Positions 15,314 through 28,439 of a stretch of 64,000 nt of DNA are shown one piece after another. Source of the DNA: Roseomonas haemaphysalidis (GTDB lineage Bacteria; Pseudomonadota; Alphaproteobacteria; Acetobacterales; Acetobacteraceae). A model generated the notes under the pieces. It did not search any database. It was given only the letters and a program-made list of their open reading frames with translations, and was not told where the DNA came from. The DNA is taken from the NCBI RefSeq assembly GCF_017355405.1, contig NZ_CP061177.1:3594501-3658500 (forward strand), read 5' to 3'. Each line of letters opens with the position of its first letter. The first letter of the stretch is position 1. Position numbers and translations under genes: made by a program.

Positions 15314-15357
15314 AACCTATCTTGCAAGGTGATTCAGGGTCCTGGACAATGCGCGTC

Positions 15358-16005
15358 ATGCGGCATGACGACATCTGGCGGGCGCTCGACGCCCTGGCAG
15401 CCGAGCACGGGCTTTCCGCCTCTGGCCTCGCGCGGAAGGCGGGACTCGATCCCACGGCGTTCAACCCTTCCAAGCGCGTCGGCGCCGACGGGCGGCCACG
15501 CTGGCCGTCCACGGAAAGCATCGCCAAGGTGCTGGAAGCGACCGGCACAGAAATGGAAAGCTTCGCCGGCCTGGTGACCGGCGCGCCGACCCTGCACAAC
15601 AGCAGCCGCCCCAACCCCGGCCGTCGCATTCCCCTGCTGGGGCTGGCGCAGGCCGGCTCGGAAGGGTTTTTCGGCGATGGCGGCTATCCGGTGGGCGCCG
15701 GCTGGGACGAGATCGGCACGCCCGAGCTATCGGACCCCAATGCCTATGCCCTGGAAATTTCCGGCGACAGCATGGAACCGGTGTTCCGTGACGGCGACAC
15801 CATCATCGTGTCACCCAATTCGCCGGTGCGGCGCGGCGACCGCGTGGTGGTCCGCACCAGCCGCGGCGAGGTGATGGCCAAGGAGCTGCTGCGCCAGTCC
15901 GCCCGCAAGATCGAACTGGCCAGCCTCAACCCGGCGCATCCAAACTACAGCTTCGACCTGTCGGAGATCGCCTGGATGCACCGGGTGTTGTGGGCCAGCC
16001 AGTAG
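15358..16005 (+). CDS. S24-family (LexA/CI-like) transcriptional regulator
   Basis: 215 aa from ATG 15358; in-frame alternatives are ATG 15349 and TTG 15322, and none has a good ribosome site. Residues 1-70 form an XRE-type helix-turn-helix (HGLSASGLARKAGLDPTAF). Residues 90-215 are a peptidase S24 domain with an Ala-Gly cleavage site (LAQAGSEGFF, A99-G100), catalytic Ser138 in ISGDSMEP and Lys175 in EVMAKELL. The Ser-Lys spacing of 37 equals that of LexA. Self-cleavage stimulated by RecA is therefore plausible. A close relative of this protein is, as I recall, a conserved chromosomal gene in many alphaproteobacteria, so it may be host rather than phage. Confidence 0.8.
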   Translation: MRHDDIWRALDALAAEHGLSASGLARKAGLDPTAFNPSKRVGADGRPRWPSTESIAKVLEATGTEMESFAGLVTGAPTLHNSSRPNPGRRIPLLGLAQAGSEGFFGDGGYPVGAGWDEIGTPELSDPNAYALEISGDSMEPVFRDGDTIIVSPNSPVRRGDRVVVRTSRGEVMAKELLRQSARKIELASLNPAHPNYSFDLSEIAWMHRVLWASQ

Positions 16006-16012
16006 CCACCAC

Positions 16013-16036
16013 CGGCCGGGGCCTCAGCCCCGGCCG
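16013..16036. terminator. bidirectional hairpin between convergent genes
   Basis: A perfect 10-bp stem (CGGCCGGGGC with GCCCCGGCCG) with loop CTCA fills the 37-bp gap between the S24 gene and the convergent mprF-like gene. There is no U tract. It probably serves both transcripts. Confidence 0.5.
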
Positions 16037-16042
16037 CCCGCC

Positions 16043-17950
16043 TCACATCACGGCGCGGGCGCGCAGCAGCAGGTCCTTCGGATTGCTTTCCGCCCGGCAC
16101 ACGAGATAGCCGCCTTCGTCCAGCGGGATGGCGGCCAGCCCGCTGTCCTCGTAGGCCCGCAGCAGGGCCGGCCCGACCCGCCAGAAAGCATGCGTCACGC
16201 CATTGCGCTCGCAGATGTCGCGGAAGCGCCACAAGGCGGCGATGCGCGCCTGCTCCCCGCCGGCCGGGTCGCCCAGCCCGATCCAGACCTTGTCCAGCTT
16301 GCGGAACGCGAAGCCGGCCCCGTCCACGAAAACGGCGCCGTCGGCCTGCGGCGGGGCTTCCGCGCCCAGCGCGGCCAGCCGGGCCCGGGCGGCCTCGTCA
16401 TACGGCTCCGCCACCAGGCGGGATGGCCGCAGCAGCCGGAACACCGCCACCAGCAGCAGCACGCCCGCCACGCCCACCGCGAGGCGCAGCGAGCCCGGGG
16501 CGGAGCCGGAAAACGGCACCACGTACCATGGGTCGTTGGTCACCGGCCCGCGCCAGGCGATACTGGCCAGCAGCAGCGCGCACCCCACGCCCGCGGTCAG
16601 CGACATCACCGTGCTGGCGGACATCGGCTCGCCCGTCAGCCGCGCGTCGCGATAAAAGGCGCTGCTCAGCCCGGCCAGCAGGGCGGCGGGGATCAGGAAG
16701 ATCGCCACCAGCCACCAGGGCTCGCCCTTCACCGCCACCGCCGCGGCGCCCGCCAGCAACAGCAGGATCCCCGCGATGCGCGCGATGCGCAGCCGCCGCA
16801 GCATGCCATAGGCGACCACCAGCAGCAGCGAGCCGACGACGGAGGAGGCGAAGTGGCCCACCAGAGCCGCGAACTCCCCCGCCCATTCCGCCAGCCGCGT
16901 GCCGCGCGACGGCAGCGCGCCCAGGAACAGGAGGCCGATGCCCATCACGGCGGACAACCCGGCCAGAACCGGCACTTCCAGGGAATCGGTGATGCGCGCT
17001 TCCGTGCCCATGCGCGCCAGCAGGTGGCGGCGCTGCGTCAGCTCGAAGCCCGCGAACAGGAGCCCCGCGATGAACAGCGGCACGATGTAGTAGTAGAGCC
17101 GGAACAGGAACAGCGCGCCGATCACCTGCGGCGCCGGCACGTAGGGTTGCAGCGCCACCAGCACCACCGTGTCGAACACGCCGAGCCCACCTGGCACATT
17201 GGCCGCCAGCCCGGCGGAATAGGCCGCCAGGTAGATGCCCATGAAGCGCACGAAGGTCAGCCCGTCGGCGGCCGGCAGCAGGGTGTAGAAGATCATGGTG
17301 GTGACGGCGACGTCGACCACGGCCAGCGCCGTCTGCATCAGCGCCATGCGGAAGCCTGGCAGGTCGATCTTGTGGCCAAAGGCGGTGAAGTGCGGCAGCA
17401 CGCGCGACAGCACCAGATAGGCCCCCACCACCGCGAACAGCGCCAGCCCGATGCCCTGCATCGCCCAGTGCGGCAGGTTGTCGCGGAACCAGGGCAGGAT
17501 CTCCGGCTCCAGCACCAGCACCGCGCCGCCCAGCGCCATGCCACCCAGCCCGAAGGTCAGGCTGGTGAAAGCGATGACCTTGGCGATCTCGACCGGCGTC
17601 AGCCCCCAGGCGGCGTAGAAGCGGTAGCGCACCGCGGCGCCGGACACGGCGGCGACGCCCAGGTTATGCGCCAGCGTGTAGGCGCAGAACGAGGCGAGCG
17701 AGGTTCGCAGGTAGCTCACCGGCTTGCCGGCATAGACGGAGCCCAGCCGGTCGTAGATGGTCAGCACCGCATAGGCCAGCAGCGTCCAGCCGGCCGCGAC
17801 CCACAGCGCGTGGGAGGGCACTGCCTCCACCGCGGCCATGATGTCGCGCATCGACAGGTCGCGGAATTCTTTCTGGACCACGTAGATGGCGCCCGCCAGC
17901 AGCACCAGGCCGAAGGCGGTCGGCCCGTGCCGCCGCAGCAGCGCCAGCAT
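16043..17950 (-). CDS. MprF-like membrane flippase with truncated synthase domain
   Basis: 635 aa. Residues 1 to about 480 are a polytopic membrane region of the UPF0104/LPG_synthase_TM type (PGGLGVFDTVVLVAL and FRLYYYIVPLFIAG are characteristic). The rest begins the DUF2156 aminoacyl-phospholipid synthase domain (FRKLDKVWIGLGDPAGG, then AYEDSGLAAIPLDEGGYLV) but stops at NPKDLLLRARAVM. About half of the domain is missing compared with the usual 840-residue MprF. The lipid-flipping part is intact, while lysyl transfer to phosphatidylglycerol is doubtful. The gene starts 5 bp after lysK, whose product supplies lysyl-tRNA to full-length MprF. Confidence 0.75.
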   Translation of the reverse strand: MLALLRRHGPTAFGLVLLAGAIYVVQKEFRDLSMRDIMAAVEAVPSHALWVAAGWTLLAYAVLTIYDRLGSVYAGKPVSYLRTSLASFCAYTLAHNLGVAAVSGAAVRYRFYAAWGLTPVEIAKVIAFTSLTFGLGGMALGGAVLVLEPEILPWFRDNLPHWAMQGIGLALFAVVGAYLVLSRVLPHFTAFGHKIDLPGFRMALMQTALAVVDVAVTTMIFYTLLPAADGLTFVRFMGIYLAAYSAGLAANVPGGLGVFDTVVLVALQPYVPAPQVIGALFLFRLYYYIVPLFIAGLLFAGFELTQRRHLLARMGTEARITDSLEVPVLAGLSAVMGIGLLFLGALPSRGTRLAEWAGEFAALVGHFASSVVGSLLLVVAYGMLRRLRIARIAGILLLLAGAAAVAVKGEPWWLVAIFLIPAALLAGLSSAFYRDARLTGEPMSASTVMSLTAGVGCALLLASIAWRGPVTNDPWYVVPFSGSAPGSLRLAVGVAGVLLLVAVFRLLRPSRLVAEPYDEAARARLAALGAEAPPQADGAVFVDGAGFAFRKLDKVWIGLGDPAGGEQARIAALWRFRDICERNGVTHAFWRVGPALLRAYEDSGLAAIPLDEGGYLVCRAESNPKDLLLRARAVM

Positions 17951-17955
17951 GGTCT

Positions 17956-19590
17956 TCAGCCCTCCCCGGGGAGGGCGGGTTCGCGCGCCAGGGCTTCTTC
18001 GATCAAGCGGATGGTCTCCGGAATGCCATAGGCCGCGGCGACGCTGCCGAAGCGGGGTCCCTGGTCGGCGCCGACCAGCACCTGGTACAACGCGTTGAAC
18101 CAGCCGCGCGACACGCCGGGCGAGCCGTCTTTCATCACCTGGATGAAAGGTTCGCGCCGGCCGGCGTCATAGACATCCACCTGGATGCGCTCGGCCTGCG
18201 GCTGGCCGGGCGGCAGCGCCTCGATCTCCGCCTGATGCGCCCGCAGCAACTCGACCAGCGCCAGGAAGGCCGGGCGCTCCTCCGGCGTCGGCGCGCGGGG
18301 CTTCAACCCCGGCAGCACGAAGTCCCGCGCATAAGCGACGGCATAGTCCACCATCCGCGCCAGCAGCGGCTGGGTTTCCGGCGTCGCGCCGGGGGCGTAG
18401 TTGCGCACGAACTTCCACAGCCGCTCCGGCGTGTCGGCGGCCGACACGGTGACGAGGTTCAGCAGCATGGCGAAGCTGAGCGGCGGCTCCGGCGTGTTCG
18501 GCGCCTCGCCGGCATGGATGTGCCAGGCGGCGGAGGCCATGTCCGGCTGCGCCCGCAGCTTCTCGCGCTGTGCCAGGTAGTCGTCGGTCGCACGGGGGAT
18601 GACGTCGAAATGCAGCCGCTTGGCGCGCCCGGGCTGCTGGAACATGAAGTGGCTCAGGCTTTCCGGCGGCGCGTAGCGCAGCCATTCCTCGATGGTCAGC
18701 CCGTTGCCCTTGGACTTGCTGATCTTCTGCCCGCCGGCATCCAGAAACAGCTCGTAGGTCATGCTCACGGGCGGCTCCGCCCCCAGCACCCGGCAGATGG
18801 CGGAGGACAGCTTGACGCTGTCGATCAGGTCCTTGCCCGACATCTCGTAGTCCACGCCCAGCGCGAACCAGCGCATGGCCCAGTCGGCCTTCCACTGCGC
18901 CTTGACGTGGCCGCCGGTCACCGGCGTCTCGATCAGCGCGCCATCCTCGGGGTCGCGCCACACCACGGTGCCGGACTGCGGCCGCAGTTCCTCCATCGGC
19001 ACCTGCATGACGATGCCGCTGCGCGGGTGGATCGGCAGAAAGGGCGAATAGGTGGCGCGGCGGTCCGGGCCCAGCGTCGGCAGGATCACCTGCCGCACCT
19101 CCTCATGCGCCTCCAGCATCCGCAGAAGCGCGGCGTCGAAACGCCCGGCGCGGTAGTAGTCGGTGGCCGAGGCGAACTCGTACTCGAAGCCGAAGGCATC
19201 CAGGAAGGCGCGCAGCCGGGCGTTGTTGTGCGCGCCGAAGCTGTCATGCGTGCCGAAGGGGTCCGGGATCGCGGTCAGCGAACGGCCCAGGTAGGGCTTC
19301 AGCAGCCGCTCCCCGTCCGGCACGTTGTCCGGCACCTTGCGCAGCCCGTCCATGTCGTCCGAGAAGGCCAGCAGCTTGCTCGGCAGCCCGGTCAGGCGGG
19401 TGAAGGCATGACGCACCCAGGAGGTGCGCGCCACCTCGCCGAAGGTGCCGATATGCGGCAGGCCGGAGGGGCCATAGCCCGTCTCGAACAGGGCCGTGGT
19501 TTTTCCCGTCGCGGCCATGCGGTCGGCGACCTTGGCGGCTTCCTCGAAGGGCCAGGCCTTGACGGTACGGAGCGTGGGATCGGCGTTCAT
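17956..19590 (-). CDS. lysK: lysyl-tRNA synthetase, class I
   Basis: 544 aa from ATG 19590. It charges tRNA-Lys with lysine and is of the class I type found in archaea and alphaproteobacteria. The HIGH motif is HIGT (residues 46-49, GLPHIGTF) and the KMSKS motif is KISKSKGN (289-296). A substrate-pocket segment YEMSGKDLIDSVKLSSAI lies between. The C-terminal half is the helical anticodon-binding region. Upstream ATGs at 19602 and 19656 would add residues with no family similarity. The gene is co-transcribed with the mprF-like gene and divergent from the DinG-type helicase gene. Confidence 0.9.
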   Translation of the reverse strand: MNADPTLRTVKAWPFEEAAKVADRMAATGKTTALFETGYGPSGLPHIGTFGEVARTSWVRHAFTRLTGLPSKLLAFSDDMDGLRKVPDNVPDGERLLKPYLGRSLTAIPDPFGTHDSFGAHNNARLRAFLDAFGFEYEFASATDYYRAGRFDAALLRMLEAHEEVRQVILPTLGPDRRATYSPFLPIHPRSGIVMQVPMEELRPQSGTVVWRDPEDGALIETPVTGGHVKAQWKADWAMRWFALGVDYEMSGKDLIDSVKLSSAICRVLGAEPPVSMTYELFLDAGGQKISKSKGNGLTIEEWLRYAPPESLSHFMFQQPGRAKRLHFDVIPRATDDYLAQREKLRAQPDMASAAWHIHAGEAPNTPEPPLSFAMLLNLVTVSAADTPERLWKFVRNYAPGATPETQPLLARMVDYAVAYARDFVLPGLKPRAPTPEERPAFLALVELLRAHQAEIEALPPGQPQAERIQVDVYDAGRREPFIQVMKDGSPGVSRGWFNALYQVLVGADQGPRFGSVAAAYGIPETIRLIEEALAREPALPGEG

Positions 19591-19689
19591 GCCCCGCCCC
19601 ATGCCAGCGCCCGGCCCCAGGGTCAACGACAGGCCCGTGTCGCTTCGCGCCGGCATGGCCTCGTTCGCCTTTTGCCCCTACAAGGCGGG

Positions 19690-22497
<2,808 letters not shown>

Positions 22498-22551
22498 AGC
22501 GCCATCCTGGCCGCGATACGCCTGGATTCAACGAGGAAAGACGCTGCCGCC

Positions 22552-22974
22552 ATGCCGCATACCCGGTCCCACTTCACGGCCCACGAGGCACTGATCTGCG
22601 CCATGGTGCTGATGTCCGCCGCCGACCAGCACATGTCGGACGCGGAACTGGGCATGATGTCGCGGCTGGTGCAGGAACTGCCGGTGTTCTCCGACTTCCA
22701 CGCGCGCGAGATCGAGCCGGTCACCGAGACCTGCCTCGCCCTGCTGGAGCAGAATGACGGGCTGGACCGCGCCTTCACCATGATGCGCGACGCCCTGCCC
22801 CCCCGCCTGCGCGAAACCGCCTACCTGCTGGCCTGCGAGGTCGCCGCCGCCGACGGCGAGGCTACCCAGGGCGAGCTGCAGTTCCTGCAGGACTTCCGCA
22901 TCGGCATGGATATCGACCGCCTGATCGCCGGCGCCATCGAGCGCGCGGCCAAGGCGCGCTACCAGATGGCCTGA
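22552..22974 (+). CDS. TerB family protein
   Basis: 140 aa, helical. The paired pattern FTAHEALICAMVLMSAADQHMSDAEL and later YLLACEVAAADGEATQGEL is the two-fold acidic repeat of the TerB (tellurite resistance, DjlA N-terminal-like) fold, in which Asp/Glu residues may bind metal. The protein is probably cytoplasmic. It stands alone, 54 bp after the helicase gene and without other ter genes, so a role in tellurite resistance is not implied. Confidence 0.8.
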   Translation: MPHTRSHFTAHEALICAMVLMSAADQHMSDAELGMMSRLVQELPVFSDFHAREIEPVTETCLALLEQNDGLDRAFTMMRDALPPRLRETAYLLACEVAAADGEATQGELQFLQDFRIGMDIDRLIAGAIERAAKARYQMA

Positions 22975-23052
22975 CGGCTGGCTTGGCCGGGGACAGCAGG
23001 AATCGCCTCCCCGACCTTCGCGCCCGCCCCCGCATGACCTACCTTCACGGTC

Positions 23053-25149
23053 ATGACCATCGAACCCGACGCCCGCCCCACCCTGTCCGCCCCCGACGAC
23101 GACCCGCTGCTCTGGCTGGAGGAGGTCGAGGGCGCCGAGGCCACCGCCTGGGTGGAAGCGCAGAACGACCGGACGCTGGCCCTGCTGGCGGACCACCGCG
23201 TCGCCACCGACGCAGAAGCGCTGCGCGCCATGATGGACCGGCCGGACAAGATCCCGCACGTCACCCGCCGTGGCGGCTTTCTCTACAACTTCTGGCAGGA
23301 CGCAACCCATCCGCGCGGCCTGTGGCGCCGCGCCACCATGGAATCCTATGCCACGGACGCCCCCGCCTGGGACGTGCTGCTGGACCTCGATGCCCTGATC
23401 GCGGCCGAAGGCGCCGACTGGGTGTGGAAGGGCGCCACCACCTTCCCGCCGGCGCATGAGCGCGCGCTGCTGAAGCTGTCGCGCGGCGGCGGCGACGCGG
23501 TAGTGCTGCGGGAATTCGACCTGACGACCCGCAGCTTCGTGGAAGGCGGCTTCCACCTGCCCGAGGCCAAGAGCAGCGCCGACTGGCTGGACGCGGACAC
23601 GCTGATCTTCTGCTCCGCCCTGGGGGAGAACATGGCCACCGGCTCCGGCTATGCCCGTACGGCACGCCGCTGGCCGCGCGGCACCGACCCGCTGGCCGCT
23701 CCCGTGGTGTTCGAGGTGCCGGCCGACCACATGGCCGCCTGGTGCGGCACGGACCGCTCGGCTGATGGCGAGCGGGTGGTGTTCCTGGACCAGATCGGTT
23801 TCTTCGACGTCGCCGTGCATCTGGGCGACCGCCATGGCCCCCGCCAGCGCCTGGACCTGCCGACCGACCTGCGGGTCAACTGGTCGCGCGACCACGCGGT
23901 GCTGCAGCCGCGCACGCCCTGGACGGTGGACGGCACCACCCACGCCCCCGACACGCTGCTCGGCACCCGCCTGTCCGCGCTGCTGGCGGGCGAGCGCCGC
24001 TTCACCACACTCTTCACCCCGGGCGAGCGGCGGGCGCTGGACGGCTCCTTCTGGGCGGCGGGGAAGCTGGTGCTGTCCGTGCTGGACGACTTGAAGCCGG
24101 TGCACACCATCCGCGTCCCCGGGGATGGCGCCTGGACCGAGCACCGCCTGCCCGGCCTGCCGGAGATCGGCGTCGTCAGCGTTTGGCCGCTGGATTCGGA
24201 GGCCGAGGAATCCGATGGCACCCTGCTGGCCCTGACCCAGGACCCGCTGACGCCGCCGACGCTGCTGCGGACTTCCGTGGAACTGGCGGCCCCGCTGGTG
24301 CTGCGGCAGGCGCCAAAGCTCTTCGATGCATCCGGCCTGCGCGTCACGCGGCACGAGGCCGTGTCCTCGGACGGCGAGCGCATCCCCTACGTGCAGACGG
24401 GGCCGGACGGCGAAACCGGCGATGCGCCGGTCTACATGACAGGCTATGGCGGATTCCAGATCAGCATGCCGGCCGCCTATAGCGGCAGCACGGGGCAAAA
24501 CTGGCTGCGCCGCGGTGGCACCTCCGTGCTCACGCATATCCGTGGCGGCGGCGAGTTCGGCACCCGTTGGCACGAGGCCGGCCGGCGCGAAGGCAAGCGG
24601 TTGAGCCATGACGACTTCGCCGCCGTCGCCGCCGACCTGGTGAAGCGCGGCGTGACGCGGCCGGGGCGCATCGCGGCGGAAGGCGGCTCCAATGGCGGGC
24701 TGCTGATCGCCAACATGCTGACGCGCTTTCCCGAGCGGTTCGGCGCGCTGTTCTGCACCATTCCGCTGATCGACATGCGCCGCTACGCCAAGCTGCTGGC
24801 GGGCGCGAGCTGGATGGCCGAGTACGGCGACCCGGAAAACCCAGCCGACTGGGCCTTCATGCAGCACTTCTCGGCCTACCATGTGGCGGAGCCGGGGCGT
24901 CCCTACCCCCCTATCCTGATCGCCACCACGCGGCGGGACGACCGGGTGCATCCGGGCCATGCCCGCAAGATGGCCGCCAAGCTGCAGCGCATGGGCTACG
25001 ACGCCCGCTTCTACGAGCCCGCCGCCGGCGGCCACGGCTATGGCAAGGACAATGCCGAGACGGCGCGCTTCATGGCCATCGGCGCTGCCTTTCTGCGCCG
25101 CGCGATCGGCTGGGAACCGGCTTCAGAAGATCAGGCTGATCCCCGCTAG
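23053..25149 (+). CDS. S9 family prolyl oligopeptidase-like peptidase
   Basis: 698 aa, cytoplasmic (no signal peptide). The N-terminal part (PLLWLEEVEGAEATAWVEAQND) and the beta-propeller region to about residue 420 are of prolyl-oligopeptidase type. The catalytic domain has Ser546 in GGSNGG, Asp630 in DDRVHPGH and His661 in GGHGYG, all in the expected order. GYGGFQISMPAAYSG and RGGGEFGTRWHEAG are typical oxyanion-region motifs. It hydrolyses short peptides. The last 27 bp overlap the convergent gene at 25123-25554. Confidence 0.88.
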   Translation: MTIEPDARPTLSAPDDDPLLWLEEVEGAEATAWVEAQNDRTLALLADHRVATDAEALRAMMDRPDKIPHVTRRGGFLYNFWQDATHPRGLWRRATMESYATDAPAWDVLLDLDALIAAEGADWVWKGATTFPPAHERALLKLSRGGGDAVVLREFDLTTRSFVEGGFHLPEAKSSADWLDADTLIFCSALGENMATGSGYARTARRWPRGTDPLAAPVVFEVPADHMAAWCGTDRSADGERVVFLDQIGFFDVAVHLGDRHGPRQRLDLPTDLRVNWSRDHAVLQPRTPWTVDGTTHAPDTLLGTRLSALLAGERRFTTLFTPGERRALDGSFWAAGKLVLSVLDDLKPVHTIRVPGDGAWTEHRLPGLPEIGVVSVWPLDSEAEESDGTLLALTQDPLTPPTLLRTSVELAAPLVLRQAPKLFDASGLRVTRHEAVSSDGERIPYVQTGPDGETGDAPVYMTGYGGFQISMPAAYSGSTGQNWLRRGGTSVLTHIRGGGEFGTRWHEAGRREGKRLSHDDFAAVAADLVKRGVTRPGRIAAEGGSNGGLLIANMLTRFPERFGALFCTIPLIDMRRYAKLLAGASWMAEYGDPENPADWAFMQHFSAYHVAEPGRPYPPILIATTRRDDRVHPGHARKMAAKLQRMGYDARFYEPAAGGHGYGKDNAETARFMAIGAAFLRRAIGWEPASEDQADPR

Positions 25150-25554
25150 CCCGACCATGGGGCGCTCGCCTTCCGGGCGCTCCATGCCGGCGCTGACCAT
25201 GGCCTTCAGCGCCACCTTGCCGCCGCCCCGGGTGCGCCCCAGTTCGTAGCGCCCGCCGAACCCGAATTGCGGCCGGGCATCGAACACGTTTTTCACCCCG
25301 CCACCGAACGGCAGCGTGCGGCTGACATCGATGTCGCCGGCCCCGTCGCCCGGGGCGATCAGCCGTGTCACCACATATCCAGCACCCGTGGAATAAGGCA
25401 GCGCGCCGCCCACCACGGCGCTGAGGCTGAAGTCGCCGGCCTGCCCGTCGCGCGCCAGGGCCGGCTGCGCCATTCCCATGATGATCATGGCGGCCACAAT
25501 GAACTTGGCAAAATGGTCCGCGATCAAGGCAATGCTCCAGCAGGCTTTCACCAT
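25123..25554 (-). CDS. small secreted protein of unknown function
   Basis: 143 aa from ATG 25554. The first 35 residues form a signal peptide (hydrophobic FIVAAMIIMGMAQPALA with cleavage expected after ALA). The mature part is Gly-rich with alternating aromatic and polar residues (GGALPYSTGAGYV, FGFGGRYELGRT) and ends AGISLIF, suggesting a small outer-membrane barrel or surface protein. An ATG at 25590 is an alternative start. It overlaps the S9 peptidase gene tail to tail. I do not recognise a family. Confidence 0.55.
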   Translation of the reverse strand: MVKACWSIALIADHFAKFIVAAMIIMGMAQPALARDGQAGDFSLSAVVGGALPYSTGAGYVVTRLIAPGDGAGDIDVSRTLPFGGGVKNVFDARPQFGFGGRYELGRTRGGGKVALKAMVSAGMERPEGERPMVGLAGISLIF

Positions 25555-25670
25555 ATATTTACGCGGCGATGTGCAGTGCAGCAAACACATTCTGCCGCAT
25601 TAAAGCCTTTTTCTTGCCTTGTTTCACACGGGTTTTGCCACATTCCGCCTTCAGTTCAGGCACAAACGCA

Positions 25671-25702
25671 GAACGGCCCGCCCCTCGCGGGGCGGGCCGT
25701 TC
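25671..25702 (-). terminator. terminator of the cold-shock gene
   Basis: A perfect 14-bp stem (GAACGGCCCGCCCC with its complement) and loop TCGC lie 25 bp after the cold-shock stop. Only a weak U-containing tract (TGCGTTTG) follows on the minus strand. The hairpin also faces the convergent-side DNA and may protect the transcript end. Confidence 0.65.
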
Positions 25703-25727
25703 CAGGCGCCACAAAGGGCACCCGGGC

Positions 25728-25931
25728 TTACATCGGCTTGAGGTTGGTCGCGGTCGCCTTGCCACGCTCCTGCACTACCTCGAAGGAGATCTTCTGGTTT
25801 TCCTGCAGGCCCTGCAGGCCCGCCCGCTGCACGGCGGTGATATGGACGAAGACGTCCTTGCCGCCATCCTCGGGAACGATGAAGCCGAAGCCCTTGGTGG
25901 CGTTGAACCACTTCACGGTACCGATCGCCAT
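25728..25931 (-). CDS. cold-shock family RNA chaperone
   Basis: 67 aa: [18 protein letters not shown], then KDVFVHI, a complete CspA fold with RNP1 (KGFGFI) and RNP2 (VFVHI) motifs. It binds single-stranded RNA or DNA and relieves RNA structure. Upstream in-frame ATGs give non-homologous extensions and are rejected. The 244-bp gap to groEL contains the groEL terminator and room for a long leader, as is common for cold-shock genes. No paralogue lies in the window, so the growth condition of expression is unknown. Confidence 0.92.
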   Translation of the reverse strand: MAIGTVKWFNATKGFGFIVPEDGGKDVFVHITAVQRAGLQGLQENQKISFEVVQERGKATATNLKPM

Positions 25932-26120
25932 GCGACCCGATCCTTCTTTCTGTCGAACCGGAACGGACATCGCCCCGGCCATCTCCCATCCGGGTGACGT
26001 CTCTTGATGGGCGACCGGACAGACCGGAGGCACGGCAAGGCGATCAGCAGCGATGGCAGGCAAATTGGGACAGATCGTTTCGGCCCTGTCAACGCAAACC
26101 GCCCCTCAGGCGGCCCAACG

Positions 26121-26150
26121 AAAAAGGGGCGGCCCTTGCGGACCGCCCCT
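26121..26150 (-). terminator. rho-independent terminator of groESL
   Basis: On the minus strand AGGGGCGG and CCGCCCCT pair around an inner CC/GG stem, followed immediately by TTTTT. It lies 26 bp after the groEL stop. Confidence 0.85.
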
Positions 26151-26175
26151 CCTCCGAACGACTGATCCGGAAGGA

Positions 26176-27834
<1,659 letters not shown>

Positions 27835-27884
27835 TTAACTGTTGTCGCAAGAAACCCGGGGTGGGCGGACTCGAGCCAGCCTGT

Positions 27885-28175
27885 TCAGGCGGCGAGAATG
27901 CCCAGAATGTCGGATTCCTTCATGATCAGCAGGTCTTCACCCTTGATCTTCACCTCGGTGCCCGACCACTTGCCGAACAGAACGCGGTCGCCGGCCTTCA
28001 CGTCCAGCGCGACCAGCTGGCCCTGCTCGTTGCGGGCGCCGGTGCCGACGGAGACGACTTCGCCTTCCTGCGGCTTCTCCTTGGCGGTGTCCGGGATGAT
28101 GATGCCACCGGCGGTCTTCTCGTCGGCGGTCAGCCGGCGGACGACAACGCGGTCATGCAGCGGACGAAAGCTCAT
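27885..28175 (-). CDS. groES: co-chaperonin GroES
   Basis: 96 aa: [31 protein letters not shown], with the mobile-loop region, and ending [19 protein letters not shown]. It caps GroEL and triggers folding. The start is set by family alignment; an upstream in-frame ATG at 28238 would read into the CIRCE/promoter region. Promoter and operators are at 28245-28335. Confidence 0.96.
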   Translation of the reverse strand: MSFRPLHDRVVVRRLTADEKTAGGIIIPDTAKEKPQEGEVVSVGTGARNEQGQLVALDVKAGDRVLFGKWSGTEVKIKGEDLLIMKESDILGILAA

Positions 28176-28244
28176 GGTCTTCTCCTCGACGCCCTGATGC
28201 TGGCGCATCTGGAATTCCTGGCTCTCCCGGTCCGGCAAGCCCTG

Positions 28245-28335
28245 TCAGCACTCACCGCGGGAGAGTGCCAGCGACTTAGGCTGCCCCCGGGCCGGCGTCA
28301 AGGCTTTGTCAGCACTCTCGGGCATCGAGTGCTAA
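28245..28335 (-). promoter_or_regulatory. groESL promoter bracketed by two CIRCE elements
   Basis: CIRCE 1 (28245-28271) is TCAGCACTC-N9-GAGTGCCAG. CIRCE 2 (28309-28335) is TCAGCACTC-N9-GAGTGCTAA, one mismatch from consensus TTAGCACTC-N9-GAGTGCTAA. Between them on the minus strand lie TTGACG (28296-28301), a 17-nt spacer and TAAGTC (28273-28278). HrcA binding should therefore cover both the upstream edge and the transcription start. Confidence 0.9.
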
Positions 28336-28439
28336 TGCCTTGTTCCAGCATGTTTTTCTTCCCAGCCGCGGCGGCGGCGTGGCAGCATTCCCGCAGGACG
28401 GAAAGGCCAGAGCGCCCACTGAAACGGAGTTGCTGCCCG

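Noticed and set aside
184..15350. Attachment-site direct repeats flanking the cassette
   Set aside because: No convincing identical repeat was found by eye between 184-224 and 15215-15350, and there is no tRNA at either end.
15358..16005. Classical prophage CI repressor as proof of an active prophage
   Set aside because: The protein resembles a conserved chromosomal S24 regulator of alphaproteobacteria and no Cro or integrase partner is present.
16190..18031. 613-codon plus-strand open frame antisense to the mprF-like gene
   Set aside because: It is the mirror of a real membrane protein in very GC-rich DNA; composition is His/Arg/Gln-rich without family similarity.
22528..25035. 835-codon minus-strand frame opposite TerB and the S9 peptidase
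   Set aside because: Spans two unrelated plus-strand genes, no ribosome site and no recognisable domain.
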